Shown here piece by piece: positions 52,446 through 61,754 of a DNA stretch of 64,000 bases. The stretch is from positions 1,178,001-1,242,000 of the forward strand of contig NZ_CP035495.1 of the NCBI RefSeq assembly GCF_004135345.1, read 5' to 3'. The notes below the pieces were generated by a model. That model searched no databases and was not told the DNA's origin. It saw nothing but the letters and a program-made list of their open reading frames with translations. Every line of letters starts with the position of its first letter. Within the stretch, counting starts at the first letter, position 1. Source of the DNA: Xylanimonas allomyrinae. Lineage in GTDB: Bacteria > Actinomycetota > Actinomycetes > Actinomycetales > Cellulomonadaceae. The position numbers and the translations under genes are program-made.

Positions 52446-53966
52446 ATTACTTCCTAGCGGGTCCTGCGAGGCTCCGGTTCTTGACCGGGTTGCCGCGTGA
52501 GGATGCGCGTGGTGGCCGCCGGGCCCGGCATGATTGCTGCCCCCTGTCGCGAGACATGATCTGGGGGGTGTTGTCACCGGGCTCGGCTGGCAGGTCGTCA
52601 TCGCTGATAGGGGCAAGGCTAGAGGGGCGCGTCGGCGCCGCTCAGGTCGCTCGTAATGTGGATGCCGAGACGTCCTGCCGGTCGACCACCGCCTCGTGTC
52701 GGTTCGGCTGGGAGGATGCACAGGTGGTCTCGCAGATCGTCGGGTACGACGACATCGCGGTCTTCATCGGCCTGGACGTCGGCAAGGGCGAGCACCACGC
52801 CGTCGCCCTCGACAAGGCCGGCGAGAGGCTGTTCGACAAGCCGTTGCCGAACTCCGAGGCGAGGCTGCGGGCGCTGCTCGAGCCGCTCATGGACCGCGGC
52901 CGGGTCCTCCTCGTGGTGGACCAGCCGGCCACGATCGGCGCGCTGCCCGTCGCGGTCGCCCAAGCCCAGGGTGTGACCGTCGGCTACCTGCCGGGCCTGA
53001 CGATGAGGCGTGTGGCGGACCTGCACCCCGGAGAGGCGAAGACCGACGCCCGCGACGCGCTGATCATCGCGGAGACGGCCCGCACGATGCCGCACACTCT
53101 GCGCAGCGTCGACCTCGGCGACGAGCAGGTCGCCGAGCTGACGATGCTGTGCGGCTTCGACGACGACCTGACCGGCGAGATCACGAGAGTGACCAACCGG
53201 ATCCGCGGGCTGCTCACCCAGATCCACCCCGCCCTCGAACGAGCGGTCGGCCCGCACCTGGACCACCCCGCGATGGTCGACCTCCTGGCCCGCTGGGGCA
53301 CACCCGCCGCGCTCCAGAAGGCCGGCAAGAGGCAGGTCGCCGACCGTCTGCGCAAGCGCGCCCCCAGGGCTGGGGCGCGGTGGGCCGAGACGGTCTTCAC
53401 CGCCCTGGGCGAGCAGACCGTCGTCGTGGCGGGCACGGACGCGGCCGGGGCCGTCATCCCCCGCCTGGCCAAGCAGCTCGAGCTGCTGCGCGCACAACGT
53501 GACGACGTCGCCGAACAGGTCGAGGCCCTCGTGGAGGCCCACCCTCTTTCCCCAGTCCTGACCTCGATGCCAGCAGTCGGAGTCAGGACAGCGGCCCGCT
53601 TGCTGACCGAGGTCGTCGGCAAGACCTTCCCCACCGCCGGGCACCTGGCCGCCTACGCCGGCCTTGCCCCCGTGACCTGGCGCTCTGGGTCATCGATCCG
53701 CGGCGAGCACACCTCCCGGCGCGGCAACAAGATCCTCAAACGCGCCCTGTTCCTCTCCGCCTTCGCCGCCCTCCGCGACCCCAGGTCCCGGGCCTACTAC
53801 GACCGCAAACGCGCCCAAGGCAAGACCCACACCCAAGCCCTACTCGCCCTCGCCCGCCGACGCTGCGACGTCCTGTTCGCCATGCTCCGCGACGGCGCCT
53901 TCTACGACCCGCCCACAGCCACCCGACCCGCCGCCGCTTGACACCCGAAGGAGATAGGGGCACCCC
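52446..53966 (+). mobile_element. IS110-family element, tandem copy 2
   Basis: 1,521 bp, joined directly to copy 1 with no target DNA between them. The junction places the right end of copy 1 (GGAGATAGGGGCACCCC) next to the left end of copy 2 (ATTACTTCC), the arrangement also present in a circular IS110 intermediate. Confidence 0.9.
52724..53941 (+). CDS. IS110-family transposase, copy 2
   Basis: 405 residues, same protein as copy 1; the only nucleotide difference seen in the gene is C instead of T at 52789 (silent). All DEDD and serine-region motifs are kept. Confidence 0.93.
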   Translation: MVSQIVGYDDIAVFIGLDVGKGEHHAVALDKAGERLFDKPLPNSEARLRALLEPLMDRGRVLLVVDQPATIGALPVAVAQAQGVTVGYLPGLTMRRVADLHPGEAKTDARDALIIAETARTMPHTLRSVDLGDEQVAELTMLCGFDDDLTGEITRVTNRIRGLLTQIHPALERAVGPHLDHPAMVDLLARWGTPAALQKAGKRQVADRLRKRAPRAGARWAETVFTALGEQTVVVAGTDAAGAVIPRLAKQLELLRAQRDDVAEQVEALVEAHPLSPVLTSMPAVGVRTAARLLTEVVGKTFPTAGHLAAYAGLAPVTWRSGSSIRGEHTSRRGNKILKRALFLSAFAALRDPRSRAYYDRKRAQGKTHTQALLALARRRCDVLFAMLRDGAFYDPPTATRPAAA

Positions 53967-55486
53967 ATTACTTCCTAGCGGGTCCTGCGAGGCTCCGGTT
54001 CTTGACCGGGTTGCCGCGTGAGGATGCGCGTGGTGGCCGCCGGGCCCGGCATGATTGCTGCCCCCTGTCGCGAGACATGATCTGGGGGTGTTGTCACCGG
54101 GCTCGGCTGGCAGGTCGTCATCGCTGATAGGGGCAAGGCTAGAGGGGCGCGTCGGCGCCGCTCAGGTCGCTCGTAATGTGGATGCCGAGACGTCCTGCCG
54201 GTCGACCACCGCCTCGTGTCGGTTCGGCTGGGAGGATGCACAGGTGGTCTCGCAGATCGTCGGGTACGACGACATCGCGGTCTTCATCGGCCTGGACGTC
54301 GGCAAGGGCGAGCACCACGCCGTCGCCCTCGACAAGGCCGGCGAGAGGCTGTTCGACAAGCCGTTGCCGAACTCCGAGGCGAGGCTGCGGGCGCTGCTCG
54401 AGCCGCTCATGGACCGCGGCCGGGTCCTCCTCGTGGTGGACCAGCCGGCCACGATCGGCGCGCTGCCCGTCGCGGTCGCCCAAGCCCAGGGTGTGACCGT
54501 CGGCTACCTGCCGGGCCTGACGATGAGGCGTGTGGCGGACCTGCACCCCGGAGAGGCGAAGACCGACGCCCGCGACGCGCTGATCATCGCGGAGACGGCC
54601 CGCACGATGCCGCACACTCTGCGCAGCGTCGACCTCGGCGACGAGCAGGTCGCCGAGCTGACGATGCTGTGCGGCTTCGACGACGACCTGACCGGCGAGA
54701 TCACGAGAGTGACCAACCGGATCCGCGGGCTGCTCACCCAGATCCACCCCGCCCTCGAACGAGCGGTCGGCCCGCACCTGGACCACCCCGCGATGGTCGA
54801 CCTCCTGGCCCGCTGGGGCACACCCGCCGCGCTCCAGAAGGCCGGCAAGAGGCAGGTCGCCGACCGTCTGCGCAAGCGCGCCCCCAGGGCTGGGGCGCGG
54901 TGGGCCGAGACGGTCTTCACCGCCCTGGGCGAGCAGACCGTCGTCGTGGCGGGCACGGACGCGGCCGGGGCCGTCATCCCCCGCCTGGCCAAGCAGCTCG
55001 AGCTGCTGCGCGCACAACGTGACGACGTCGCCGAACAGGTCGAGGCCCTCGTGGAGGCCCACCCTCTTTCCCCAGTCCTGACCTCGATGCCAGCAGTCGG
55101 AGTCAGGACAGCGGCCCGCTTGCTGACCGAGGTCGTCGGCAAGACCTTCCCCACCGCCGGGCACCTGGCCGCCTACGCCGGCCTTGCCCCCGTGACCTGG
55201 CGCTCTGGGTCATCGATCCGCGGCGAGCACACCTCCCGGCGCGGCAACAAGATCCTCAAACGCGCCCTGTTCCTCTCCGCCTTCGCCGCCCTCCGCGACC
55301 CCAGGTCCCGGGCCTACTACGACCGCAAACGCGCCCAAGGCAAGACCCACACCCAAGCCCTACTCGCCCTCGCCCGCCGACGCTGCGACGTCCTGTTCGC
55401 CATGCTCCGCGACGGCGCCTTCTACGACCCGCCCACAGCCACCCGACCCGCCGCCGCTTGACACCCGAAGGAGATAGGGGCACCCC
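53967..55486 (+). mobile_element. IS110-family element, tandem copy 3
   Basis: 1,520 bp; one G fewer than copies 1 and 2 in the G-run at 54084-54088 of the left end. Its right end (GGGGCACCCCC) meets the SDR sequence GGCAGCGTGCTGC, closing the insertion. Confidence 0.9.
54244..55461 (+). CDS. IS110-family transposase, copy 3
   Basis: 405 residues, matching copy 2 throughout as far as I can compare by eye. Intact start region with GGGAGG and a stop at 55459-55461. Confidence 0.93.
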   Translation: MVSQIVGYDDIAVFIGLDVGKGEHHAVALDKAGERLFDKPLPNSEARLRALLEPLMDRGRVLLVVDQPATIGALPVAVAQAQGVTVGYLPGLTMRRVADLHPGEAKTDARDALIIAETARTMPHTLRSVDLGDEQVAELTMLCGFDDDLTGEITRVTNRIRGLLTQIHPALERAVGPHLDHPAMVDLLARWGTPAALQKAGKRQVADRLRKRAPRAGARWAETVFTALGEQTVVVAGTDAAGAVIPRLAKQLELLRAQRDDVAEQVEALVEAHPLSPVLTSMPAVGVRTAARLLTEVVGKTFPTAGHLAAYAGLAPVTWRSGSSIRGEHTSRRGNKILKRALFLSAFAALRDPRSRAYYDRKRAQGKTHTQALLALARRRCDVLFAMLRDGAFYDPPTATRPAAA

Positions 55487-55745
55487 CGGCAGCGTGCTGC
55501 ACGTTACGCCGTCCGAGTGGCAGGCCGCCTTCGACCAGAACGTGACGTCGACGTACTGGACGATTCGGGCCGTGCTTCCCGCCATGCTCACCCGCACACC
55601 GGAAGAGATCGCTGCGGCCGCGGTCTGGCTCGCCGGTGACGAGTCAGCCTTCGTCACCGGGACAGAGGTGGTGCTCGACGGCGGGCAGTCGCTGCAGCCC
55701 CCGCGCCAGCACCACCGAGGGGTCAAGCCCCGCGGAGTGGTGTAG
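55487..55745 (+). pseudogene. Short-chain dehydrogenase (SDR), 3' fragment
   Basis: Continues the SDR split at 50924: GSVLHVTPSEWQAAFDQNVT then TYWTIRAVLPAMLTRTP, and the C-terminal AAAAVWLAGDESAFVTGTEV with VLDGGQSL. Joining the two flanks restores VNCAGWVPPGSVLHV. Between PAML and TPEEI the central part with the catalytic YxxxK is deleted, so the gene was already dead or was deleted later. The IS256 element starts inside its 3' end at 55721. Confidence 0.75.
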
Positions 55746-57160
55746 CGCTTTCTGATCCTTCGTAGTGCTGGGTCAGGTCAGGCGGCGGCTCCGATCGTGA
55801 GGGCCTGGGTCGGGACGACGTCGGTCGTCATGACGGTCAGCGGGGTTCGTGCCCGCTTGAGCGCGTCGAGGGAGAGGTAGCGGCGCCCTTCGGCCCATTC
55901 GTCGTGCTGCTCGGCTAGGACGGCGCCTACGAGGCGGACGATGGCGTCCCGGTTGGGGAAGATCCCCACGACGTCGGTGCGGCGGCGGATCTCCTTGTTG
56001 AGACGCTCGTTGGGATTGTTCGACCAGATCTGGCGCCAGATCTCTTTCGGGAAGCTCGTGAAGGCGAGGACGTCTGCGCGGGCGGCGTCGAGGTGGTCGT
56101 GCACGTCGGGTAGGGCGGCGGCGACCATGTCGAGGAGCTGGTCGAACTGGGCGTGGACCGCGGTCTCGGTGGGCTGGTCGTAGACCGAGTGCAGCATGGC
56201 CTTGACCGCGGGCCAGGACGCCTTGGGGCAGGCGGCCATGAGGTTCGCGGCGTAGTGGGTGCGGCAGCGCTGCCAGGTCGCGCCGGGCAGGTTCGCCGCG
56301 ACGGCCTCGACCAGGCCGGCGTGCGCGTCGGAAGTGACGAGCTTGACGCCGGCCAGGCCGCGCGCGACGAGGTCGGCGAAGAACTCGTTCCACGCCGGCC
56401 CCGTCTCGCTGGTCACGACCCGGGTGCCGAGGACCTCGCGGTGCCCGTCACCATTCACACCGGTCGCCACGAGGACGACGGAGTTGATCACGCGGCCGTG
56501 CTCACGGACCTTCATCGTCAGCGCGTCCGCGGCGACGAACGTGAACGGACCCGACTCGCCCAGTGGGCGGTGGCGGAACGCGTCGACCTGGTCGTCGAGG
56601 TCTGCGGCCATGCGGGAGACCTGCGACTTCGAGAGGCCGTCGATCCCCAACGTCTTGACGAGCTTGTCCATCCGGCGGGTGCTCACACCTGCCAGGTAGC
56701 AGTCGGCCACGACGGTGGTCAGGGCGGACTCGGCGCGCTTGCGGCGCTCGAGGAGCCAGTCCGGGAAGTACGTTCCCTCGCGCAGCTTTGGGATCGCGAC
56801 GTCGATCGTGCCCACCCGGGTGTCCATCTCACGGTGGCGGTAGCCGTTGCGCTGCGCCTGACGGTCTGGGGAGCGTTGGCCCCACTCCGCGCCGACGACG
56901 GCGTCGGCGTGCTCGGACAGCAGGGCGTTGATCATCGTCTGCAGCAGTGAGCGCATCAGGTCGGGTGACGACTCGGCCAGCGCACCCTTGAGCAGACGTG
57001 CGGGGTCGACAATGTAGGGAGCGGTCATCGTGTGCTTCTCCATCCAAGAGTGCTTTCGCAAGGTCTCTTGAAGGATCACGCGGTGACCGCCTCTCATCTC
57101 CCGGCTGTCACGCCGGCGACGACCACCTGGCCGACCTACACCACTCTGCGGGACTCGACT
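55721..57160 (-). mobile_element. IS256-family element, copy 1 (minus orientation)
   Basis: 1,440 bp. Imperfect 25-bp terminal repeats: GGTCAAGCCCCGCGGAGTGG... at 55721 and, on the opposite strand, AGTCGAGTCCCGCAGAGTGG... ending at 57160 (21 of 25 match). An 8-bp target duplication CACCGAGG flanks it at 55713-55720 and 57161-57168, so this copy inserted by simple transposition. Confidence 0.92.
55778..57028 (-). CDS. IS256-family (mutator-type) transposase, copy 1
   Basis: A 416-residue DDE transposase: SPDLMRSLLQTMINALLSEH at the N-terminus, VAADALTMKVREHGRVINSV (first Asp), GVKLVTSDAHAGLVEAVAAN (second Asp), WQRCRTHYAANLM (C..H), and IWSNNPNERLNKEIRRRTDV (Glu). ATG 57028 follows GGAG by nine bases; ATG 57043 is an alternative. 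Residue 15 is Gly here and Asp in copy 2. Confidence 0.94.
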   Translation of the reverse strand: MTAPYIVDPARLLKGALAESSPDLMRSLLQTMINALLSEHADAVVGAEWGQRSPDRQAQRNGYRHREMDTRVGTIDVAIPKLREGTYFPDWLLERRKRAESALTTVVADCYLAGVSTRRMDKLVKTLGIDGLSKSQVSRMAADLDDQVDAFRHRPLGESGPFTFVAADALTMKVREHGRVINSVVLVATGVNGDGHREVLGTRVVTSETGPAWNEFFADLVARGLAGVKLVTSDAHAGLVEAVAANLPGATWQRCRTHYAANLMAACPKASWPAVKAMLHSVYDQPTETAVHAQFDQLLDMVAAALPDVHDHLDAARADVLAFTSFPKEIWRQIWSNNPNERLNKEIRRRTDVVGIFPNRDAIVRLVGAVLAEQHDEWAEGRRYLSLDALKRARTPLTVMTTDVVPTQALTIGAAA

Positions 57161-57297
57161 CACCGAGGTGGAGCCCAATCGCTCCTTCGCAGGAGCACAC
57201 GACGATTCACCCGCCCAGAGGTTGGCCGCCCCCAGACGTGCGCCGGAGACTGAAGACACGGCGGGCGCATCAGGCACCGCGTGGTCGGGGAGCGACG

Positions 57298-58692
57298 ATG
57301 GCACTGCTCGGACTGCCGCAAGACGGCGACGACGACCCGTTGGCCAGTCTCAAGTTCGCACTCAGCCACCCCGACGCCGCCACGCACACACCGAGCGTGG
57401 CGCTCTCGCCGGCCTCGGACGACACGCCCGGCGACGTCGAGCGATTCATCTCCGGCGGGCTCGCCCGCTGGGCGATCGTGCCGACGGACGACGCTGCCGG
57501 GCCGGTGCACGTCGTCGTGGACACAGGGATGGTCGGCGGCCTGTCCACGTTCACCGAGTCGCTGCAGGCGATCGACCCGCGCGTCGTGGTGAACCTCGCC
57601 GGGCCAGGGCCCGGCGTCTTCACCGACCTGCTCCGGGGGACGACGACGGTGCCCTTGCGCCTCTCCGACCTGCCTGTCGGCGACACCCCGCCTCGCGCGT
57701 GGCCCCGCACGACGGCGGGTAGCGGCGTCGTCGCGCAGGTGCCGGACAAGCCGCCCGCAGCACCGGACACATCCGAGCAGACGGCGCCGGCCCCGCCCGC
57801 GCCGCCCGGCGCACCCAACGCGGCGGGAAAAGGTGGGGGCGGCGCCGAGGCACAGCCGTGCTGCGGCGGCGCCGACGCCGACGTCGTCAAGGAGCTCGCC
57901 CAGGCTCGTCGGCCGCTGCCCGCCACCGTCGAGGAATGGGCGTCCGACGACGACGACCGGGTCGCGCGCGTGGCCGACGCCTTCCTGGCCGAACAGGAGC
58001 TGCTGAACCGGGCGATCGGCTGGCACACCGCGCCCGACGGGCAGTGGCTAGAGCAGGTTCCTGAGCCGGACCGCGGCGGCCTGGCCGCCGAGCTGCTCCG
58101 CGCGAAGCACGTGTGGAGTGCCGCCCCCGACGCGCACCTGTGGGCGCTCGTCGACCCCGCCGCGCGCGGCGCCCTGGCGGTGCAGGTTCTGCGCGGCCGC
58201 GCGGGCCTCGCCCCGACCGCGGAGCTGGAAGCCACACACGTCGCACTGGAACGGCAGCAGGTCGCGCTCGAGGAACAACGCGTCGCGTACTTCACGAAGG
58301 TCGTCGCCTACACGGAGGAGTACATCGAGCAGCGCAAGAAGTGGCGCACGCTCGCGACGAGCGCCCCGCGGTTCCTCGGATGGGGGCTGGGGCTGTCGAC
58401 GGCGTTGTCCGTGGCCACGCTCGCACTCGTCGCGTTGGGCGAGCTCGACGGGTGGCAGGGCGCGCTCATCATCTTCGTGCTTGCCGTGGTGGCGGTCTCG
58501 CCGTCCGTGCTGCTGCTGCTCGAACGGCCGCTCGCCGGGGTGGACGCGTTCCAGCCGCCCGGGCCGGGCGGTGCCCCGGCCGGCGGCGGTAGCGGTGGCG
58601 GTAGGGGCGACGGCGGTGCCGCGGGTGGCGGTGCGGCCGGTGGCGGTGCGGAAGCTCCGGGTGCCGGGAACGGGGCGGCCAAGGGCGCCTGA
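57298..58692 (+). CDS. Hypothetical membrane protein with coiled coil and Gly-rich tail
   Basis: A 464-residue protein I do not recognise. Residues 1-135 form a soluble domain (ARWAIVPTDDAAGPVHVVVD), 140-190 a Pro/Ala/Gly linker with CCGG, 195-325 a helical region ending in a coiled coil (LERQQVALEEQRVAYFTKVV), then two TM helices (FLGWGLGLSTALSVATLALV and ALIIFVLAVVAVSPSVLLLL) and a 45-residue Gly/Ala tail. GGGGAG precedes ATG 57298. It is the only cargo gene between the IS256 copies besides the integrase. Confidence 0.72.
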   Translation: MALLGLPQDGDDDPLASLKFALSHPDAATHTPSVALSPASDDTPGDVERFISGGLARWAIVPTDDAAGPVHVVVDTGMVGGLSTFTESLQAIDPRVVVNLAGPGPGVFTDLLRGTTTVPLRLSDLPVGDTPPRAWPRTTAGSGVVAQVPDKPPAAPDTSEQTAPAPPAPPGAPNAAGKGGGGAEAQPCCGGADADVVKELAQARRPLPATVEEWASDDDDRVARVADAFLAEQELLNRAIGWHTAPDGQWLEQVPEPDRGGLAAELLRAKHVWSAAPDAHLWALVDPAARGALAVQVLRGRAGLAPTAELEATHVALERQQVALEEQRVAYFTKVVAYTEEYIEQRKKWRTLATSAPRFLGWGLGLSTALSVATLALVALGELDGWQGALIIFVLAVVAVSPSVLLLLERPLAGVDAFQPPGPGGAPAGGGSGGGRGDGGAAGGGAAGGGAEAPGAGNGAAKGA

Positions 58693-58779
58693 CGTCTGCG
58701 GACAACACCGGTACTCGCGACCGACAGCACCAGGACGACTGTGCGCGGTGGTGGCCACGCGACCGCGGCAGGCCTGACC

Positions 58780-58815
58780 TCGAACCGCTGGCCCCACCTG
58801 TGGGGCCTGCGGTTC
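58780..58815. terminator. Long palindrome, probable bidirectional terminator
   Basis: CGAACCGCTGGCCCCAC (58780-58796) mirrors GTGGGGCCTGCGGTTCG (58799-58815), a near-perfect 17-bp stem with a 2-base loop. It lies between the convergent membrane-protein and integrase genes. Two more stems follow: GGGGCT/AGCCCC (58890-58910) and GTGGGGC/GCCCCAC (58911-58928), the last 10 bp from the integrase stop. Confidence 0.6.
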
Positions 58816-58938
58816 GTTCGCCGTGGGGCCAGACCCCGCGGACGGCTCACAGTCGCGCAGGTCAGACGCCTCGTATGCCCGTGCCTCATGGGGCTATGGG
58901 CTTGAGCCCCGTGGGGCCGACGCCCCACGCCAAGGTAC

Positions 58939-60078
58939 CTACCGCCCCTTCGACTTGACCGGCTCGACGGAAGGAAGCACGACATGCGCGTCGAGCGCGT
59001 CAGCGATCCGGGCGTCGGCCTCTTGGACGGCGGTCTGGTACTTCATCGCGGCGTTCGGTGTCGTGTGCCCGAGCCGCGCCATGAGTTCTGCGATGGTCGC
59101 GCCCTGGCGGGCCGCCATGGTCGCCGCAGTCGCCCGCAGGTCGTGAAGCCGCAGGTCAGGTCGCCCGATGGCGTTGCGTGCGCCGGCGAACTTGTTCCAG
59201 AGCACCGACTGGCTGATCGGTGTCCCGACTCGCGAGGGGAAGACCAGCCCGTCGGGCGCCGGCTGCGAAAACCGCGCGATGTGTCGCGCCAGCTCGTCCG
59301 CCACCGCCGTCGGCAGCGACACTACGCGCTGGGCCGCGGCTGTCTTCACGTCTCGAATGACCTTGCCCTGCCCGCGCAGGTTCTGGACCTGCACCCGCAC
59401 CGTGATCTGCCGCGCCTTGAGGTCGACGTCGGCTCGGGTCAGGCGGCGCAACTCACCGGAGCGGAACCCGCCCCAGGCTGCGACCAGGATCAGAGTCCGG
59501 TACCGCTCGGGGATCGCGGCCATCAGCGCGGCCGTCTCCTTGGGGGTGGCGATGGTCTTCGCGGAAGCGCGCGGCGACTCCGACGCGCCTCGGATCGTGC
59601 ACGGGTTCCGGCCGACGAGCTGGTCACGGTATGCGGCGTTGAACAGCGACGAGACGAAGCTGTAGGTCCGCGACGCCACGCCGGGTCCGGTCGACGCGCG
59701 GACCTTCTTGAGCCACTCCGCGATGTCGGCCGAGGTCACGGCCCGCAGCGGCTTGGATCCCAGCGGATCCGAGGTCACGAACCGCCGCAGGTGGCCTTCG
59801 TACTCCTCACGCGTGCGCGGGGCCAGCGTGCGCAAGGGCAGGTTGATCTCCGCGTACTCGTTGAGCGACATCGATCGCTCGGCCACGCGCAGGTTCGGCG
59901 CGACCCACTTGCCCTGCGCGACCAGCGACTCCTCGGAGTACAGCCACCGCTCTGCGTCGATCTTCGTGGTGAACGTGGCGCCGTATCGCTCCTTGTCGGG
60001 GCCGAGGTAGCGTGCCCGCCACCCGGTCGTCTTGCCGGTCTTCGCGTTCTTCCGGCGCTCGGTCTGGCCAAAGCCTCG
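58939..60078 (-). pseudogene. Tyrosine recombinase (phage/ICE integrase), 5' end cut by IS256
   Basis: About 380 residues of an integrase: N-terminal AP2-like RGFGQTERRKNAKTGKTTGW, SAM-like core-binding domain (SLNEYAEINLPLRTLAPRTR), and catalytic domain with GGFRSGELRRLTRADV (Arg), LRLHDLRATAATMAARQG (HxxR), LMARLGHTTPNAAMKYQTAV (H and Tyr). Only the first few codons are missing, replaced by the IS256 left end at 60079; the frame stays open into the IS, which might supply a start. Site-specific integration of a mobile element was its role. Confidence 0.85.
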
Positions 60079-61518
60079 AGTCGAGTCCCGCAGAGTGGTG
60101 TAGGTCGGCCAGGTGGTCGTCGCCGGCGTGACAGCCGGGAGATGAGAGGCGGTCACCGCGTGATCCTTCAAGAGACCTTGCGAAAGCACTCTTGGATGGA
60201 GAAGCACACGATGACCGCTCCCTACATTGTCGACCCCGCACGTCTGCTCAAGGACGCGCTGGCCGAGTCGTCACCCGACCTGATGCGCTCACTGCTGCAG
60301 ACGATGATCAACGCCCTGCTGTCCGAGCACGCCGACGCCGTCGTCGGCGCGGAGTGGGGCCAACGCTCCCCAGACCGTCAGGCGCAGCGCAACGGCTACC
60401 GCCACCGTGAGATGGACACCCGGGTGGGCACGATCGACGTCGCGATCCCAAAGCTGCGCGAGGGAACGTACTTCCCGGACTGGCTCCTCGAGCGCCGCAA
60501 GCGCGCCGAGTCCGCCCTGACCACCGTCGTGGCCGACTGCTACCTGGCAGGTGTGAGCACCCGCCGGATGGACAAGCTCGTCAAGACGTTGGGGATCGAC
60601 GGCCTCTCGAAGTCGCAGGTCTCCCGCATGGCCGCAGACCTCGACGACCAGGTCGACGCGTTCCGCCACCGCCCACTGGGCGAGTCGGGTCCGTTCACGT
60701 TCGTCGCCGCGGACGCGCTGACGATGAAGGTCCGTGAGCACGGCCGCGTGATCAACTCCGTCGTCCTCGTGGCGACCGGTGTGAATGGTGACGGGCACCG
60801 CGAGGTCCTCGGCACCCGGGTCGTGACCAGCGAGACGGGGCCGGCGTGGAACGAGTTCTTCGCCGACCTCGTCGCGCGCGGCCTGGCCGGCGTCAAGCTC
60901 GTCACTTCCGACGCGCACGCCGGCCTGGTCGAGGCCGTCGCGGCGAACCTGCCCGGCGCGACCTGGCAGCGCTGCCGCACCCACTACGCCGCGAACCTCA
61001 TGGCCGCCTGCCCCAAGGCGTCCTGGCCCGCGGTCAAGGCCATGCTGCACTCGGTCTACGACCAGCCCACCGAGACCGCGGTCCACGCCCAGTTCGACCA
61101 GCTCCTCGACATGGTCGCCGCCGCCCTACCCGACGTGCACGACCACCTCGACGCCGCCCGCGCAGACGTCCTCGCCTTCACGAGCTTCCCGAAAGAGATC
61201 TGGCGCCAGATCTGGTCGAACAATCCCAACGAGCGTCTCAACAAGGAGATCCGCCGCCGCACCGACGTCGTGGGGATCTTCCCCAACCGGGACGCCATCG
61301 TCCGCCTCGTAGGCGCCGTCCTAGCCGAGCAGCACGACGAATGGGCCGAAGGGCGCCGCTACCTCTCCCTCGACGCGCTCAAGCGGGCACGAACCCCGCT
61401 GACCGTCATGACGACCGACGTCGTCCCGACCCAGGCCCTCACGATCGGAGCCGCCGCCTGACCTGACCCAGCACTACGAAGGATCAGAAAGCGCTACACC
61501 ACTCCGCGGGGCTTGACC
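60079..61518 (+). mobile_element. IS256-family element, copy 2 (plus orientation)
   Basis: 1,440 bp, inverted relative to copy 1 with the same 25-bp ends (AGTCGAGTCCCGCAG at 60079; GGGCTTGACC ending 61518). Its flanks do not match (AAGCCTCG left, TGCCTGTC right), so it has no target duplication: recombination has replaced one side since insertion. Confidence 0.92.
60211..61461 (+). CDS. IS256-family (mutator-type) transposase, copy 2
   Basis: 416 residues, the same as copy 1 apart from Asp instead of Gly at residue 15 (GAC versus GGT). All catalytic residues (DAL, SDAHAG, NPNERLNKE) are present. ATG 60211. Confidence 0.94.
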   Translation: MTAPYIVDPARLLKDALAESSPDLMRSLLQTMINALLSEHADAVVGAEWGQRSPDRQAQRNGYRHREMDTRVGTIDVAIPKLREGTYFPDWLLERRKRAESALTTVVADCYLAGVSTRRMDKLVKTLGIDGLSKSQVSRMAADLDDQVDAFRHRPLGESGPFTFVAADALTMKVREHGRVINSVVLVATGVNGDGHREVLGTRVVTSETGPAWNEFFADLVARGLAGVKLVTSDAHAGLVEAVAANLPGATWQRCRTHYAANLMAACPKASWPAVKAMLHSVYDQPTETAVHAQFDQLLDMVAAALPDVHDHLDAARADVLAFTSFPKEIWRQIWSNNPNERLNKEIRRRTDVVGIFPNRDAIVRLVGAVLAEQHDEWAEGRRYLSLDALKRARTPLTVMTTDVVPTQALTIGAAA

Positions 61519-61579
61519 TGCCTGTCTTGCGGTTCGTGCGTCTTTCGACGGTGCCGAAACCGCGTCGTACTCCAGCCAT
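61519..61579 (-). pseudogene. 5' fragment of a second integrase gene
   Basis: ATG 61579 begins MAGVRRGFGTVERRTNRKTG before running into IS256 copy 2. It aligns with the N-terminus of the integrase on the other side (GFGQTERRKNAKTGK) but is a different sequence, so two related integrases contributed the two flanks. GAGG lies seven bases before the ATG. It is about 175 bp from tRNA-Val(CAC). Confidence 0.6.
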
Positions 61580-61710
61580 GGGGGCGCCTCCTCGGGGTGC
61601 AGGTGTGCGCCGATCCCCCGCCCCTGGTGGGACGCTGGTGGGATTTCGGGTGTCCCACAGGGCCCCACAGCGGGCATTTCGGTCCACGTGGGACCGGAAA
61701 GCGAAAGACC

Positions 61711-61740
61711 CCCTGACCTGCGTATTCGCTGGTCAGAGGG
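61711..61740 (-). terminator. Terminator after tRNA-Val(CAC)
   Basis: CCCTGACC (61711-61718) pairs with GGTCAGAGGG (61731-61740). Read on the minus strand the stem begins 14 bases after the tRNA 3' end and is followed by TCTTTCGCTTTC. A second stem GTGGGA/TCCCAC lies further on, before the integrase fragment. Confidence 0.55.
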
Positions 61741-61754
61741 CCTTCGGTGAAGGG

